This document shows positions 5,705 to 6,442 of a stretch of DNA of 6,442 bases, in pieces. The first letter of the stretch is position 1. The number at the start of each line of letters is the position of its first letter. The notes beneath the pieces were generated by a model, which saw nothing but the letters and a program-made list of their open reading frames with translations, had not been told where the DNA came from and made no database searches. The position numbers were made by a program, and so were the translations under genes. Source of the stretch: Nitrososphaeraceae archaeon (GTDB taxonomy: Archaea; Thermoproteota; Nitrososphaeria; Nitrososphaerales; Nitrososphaeraceae); contig JAICSL010000102.1 of assembly GCA_025936955.1 (NCBI GenBank), forward strand, positions 1 through 6,442. The letters run 5' to 3'.

Positions 5705-6442
5705 TCATTGTTGTGTTGATGATAAATACTGGCCAGTTCTTTTGTCTATTTCTCTATTTAGCCAGTCTTGATAATAGACACGTCTTGTTCCTATAAAGTC
5801 TTTGACTTCCTTAACTCCCTCATAAGATTCTAGTGCTCTTAGTATTGAATTGACTGTAGATATGTTCGCACAAAAGAACACTGCAAAAATATATTCTTTT
5901 TGATAACTATTTGCAATGTAAAACAAATACTCTTCCATTTCCTCATATATTCTTTCTACTATTCTTTGATAATGATAAGTATCAACTTTAATTAATGCCG
6001 CAAATTCAATGTAACCTGTTTGTTGTATAGAAGATAGGTTTGTTAAAATAGAAAATTCGATAATATGGTTTTCTCTCATCTTTTCTAACCTTGTTTTTGT
6101 AGTCTTTGATGATAATGAAATTTCTTCTGCAATTTCTTGAATTGGCATTCTAGGATTTGACAACAAACATTTTATAATCTGGAAATCAGAATTATGAATT
6201 CTCATAGTTACTGGTCTATAGCTTACGAAGATATACTCTGCAGATGTGGGCTTTAGCAAATCAGTCAGCGTTAATATCTTATCATCTGAGCCTGCCCTGA
6301 CATATAAAACAAGTCCAGCAGTTCCTTCCAGATGTTTGACATATACTATAACATCTCCTACAAGGCTTACCTTGTTTAGTATCTCCTGTTCCTTAATTGT
6401 TTTGTCAATATTCGTAAGCGTTAAGATACATTCTCTTTCATA
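5705..6442 (-). CDS. Tandem-domain Lrp/AsnC-type transcriptional regulator, 5' end cut by the window
   Basis: The frame stays open from the TGA at 5705-5707 to the right edge, giving 245 visible residues. The first visible residues (YERECILTL) align with residue 74 onward of the neighbouring regulator, so roughly 75 N-terminal residues with the first helix-turn-helix lie outside. A TTG at 6259 is in frame but is not the start, because homology continues through it (VGDVIVYVKHLEG, then RAGSDDKI, upstream). Visible parts are the first ligand-like domain (about 1-80), the second helix-turn-helix (about 84-131, containing SDFQIIKCLLSNPRM) and a diverged second alpha-beta domain ending in YYQDWLNREIDKR. 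By eye about half the positions in the second unit match the paralog. Differences cluster in the recognition-helix area (SSKTTKTRLEK versus SAKTVTRRLEK), so related but distinct DNA targets are possible. Confidence 0.88.
   Translation of the reverse strand, partial: YERECILTLTNIDKTIKEQEILNKVSLVGDVIVYVKHLEGTAGLVLYVRAGSDDKILTLTDLLKPTSAEYIFVSYRPVTMRIHNSDFQIIKCLLSNPRMPIQEIAEEISLSSKTTKTRLEKMRENHIIEFSILTNLSSIQQTGYIEFAALIKVDTYHYQRIVERIYEEMEEYLFYIANSYQKEYIFAVFFCANISTVNSILRALESYEGVKEVKDFIGTRRVYYQDWLNREIDKRTGQYLSSTQQ

Noticed and set aside
1..6442. CRISPR array, tRNA, rRNA, transposase or phage genes
   Set aside because: No regularly spaced repeats, cloverleaf-like segments, or transposase or phage protein motifs were seen in any spacer or frame.

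Overview
The window looks like archaeal DNA. The best fit is a low-GC, soil-type ammonia-oxidising archaeon of the Nitrososphaeria (Thaumarchaeota), possibly close to Candidatus Nitrosocosmicus. This is inferred from the AT-rich composition, TATA-like elements upstream of starts in place of -35/-10 boxes, a possible leaderless start, tandem-domain Lrp/AsnC regulators, and proteins with Asn, Gln, Ser and His tracts. There is no rRNA, tRNA or marker gene to fix the taxonomy. I see no CRISPR array, insertion sequence or integrase.

Layout, left to right. (1) Positions 66-2228, minus strand: a 720-residue fusion of a four-helix membrane domain, a textbook C2H2 zinc finger and a complete type II NADH dehydrogenase. 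(2) Positions 2291-2410, plus strand: a 39-codon Cys/His-rich small ORF diverging from the fusion gene, with one TATA-like element between the two starts. (3) About 240 bp of sparse sequence. (4) Positions 2651-3601, minus strand: a single-pass membrane protein with a cytoplasmic alpha/beta domain, a His/Ser/Gln-rich linker, one membrane helix and an external carboxypeptidase-regulatory-like beta sandwich. (5) A 254-bp AT-rich spacer with a 9-bp inverted repeat around a TATA-rich core. (6) Positions 3856-4830, minus strand: a double-length Lrp/AsnC regulator. (7) Positions 4977-5426, minus strand: a four-helix membrane protein of unknown function. (8) A 278-bp spacer with two small hairpins. 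(9) Position 5705 to the right edge, minus strand: a second double-length Lrp/AsnC regulator, paralogous to the first and cut by the window end.

All large genes are on the minus strand, but spacers of about 140-420 bp, T-rich tracts after some genes and candidate TATA elements before most of them suggest separate transcription units, not one operon. One theme is respiratory electron entry (NADH to quinone) through an unusually anchored NDH-2. The other is two paralogous regulators flanking a small membrane protein, which may be their target; that link is inference. The most unusual items are the membrane/zinc-finger/NDH-2 fusion, the small metal-ligand-rich ORF facing it, and the transmembrane protein at 2651-3601.
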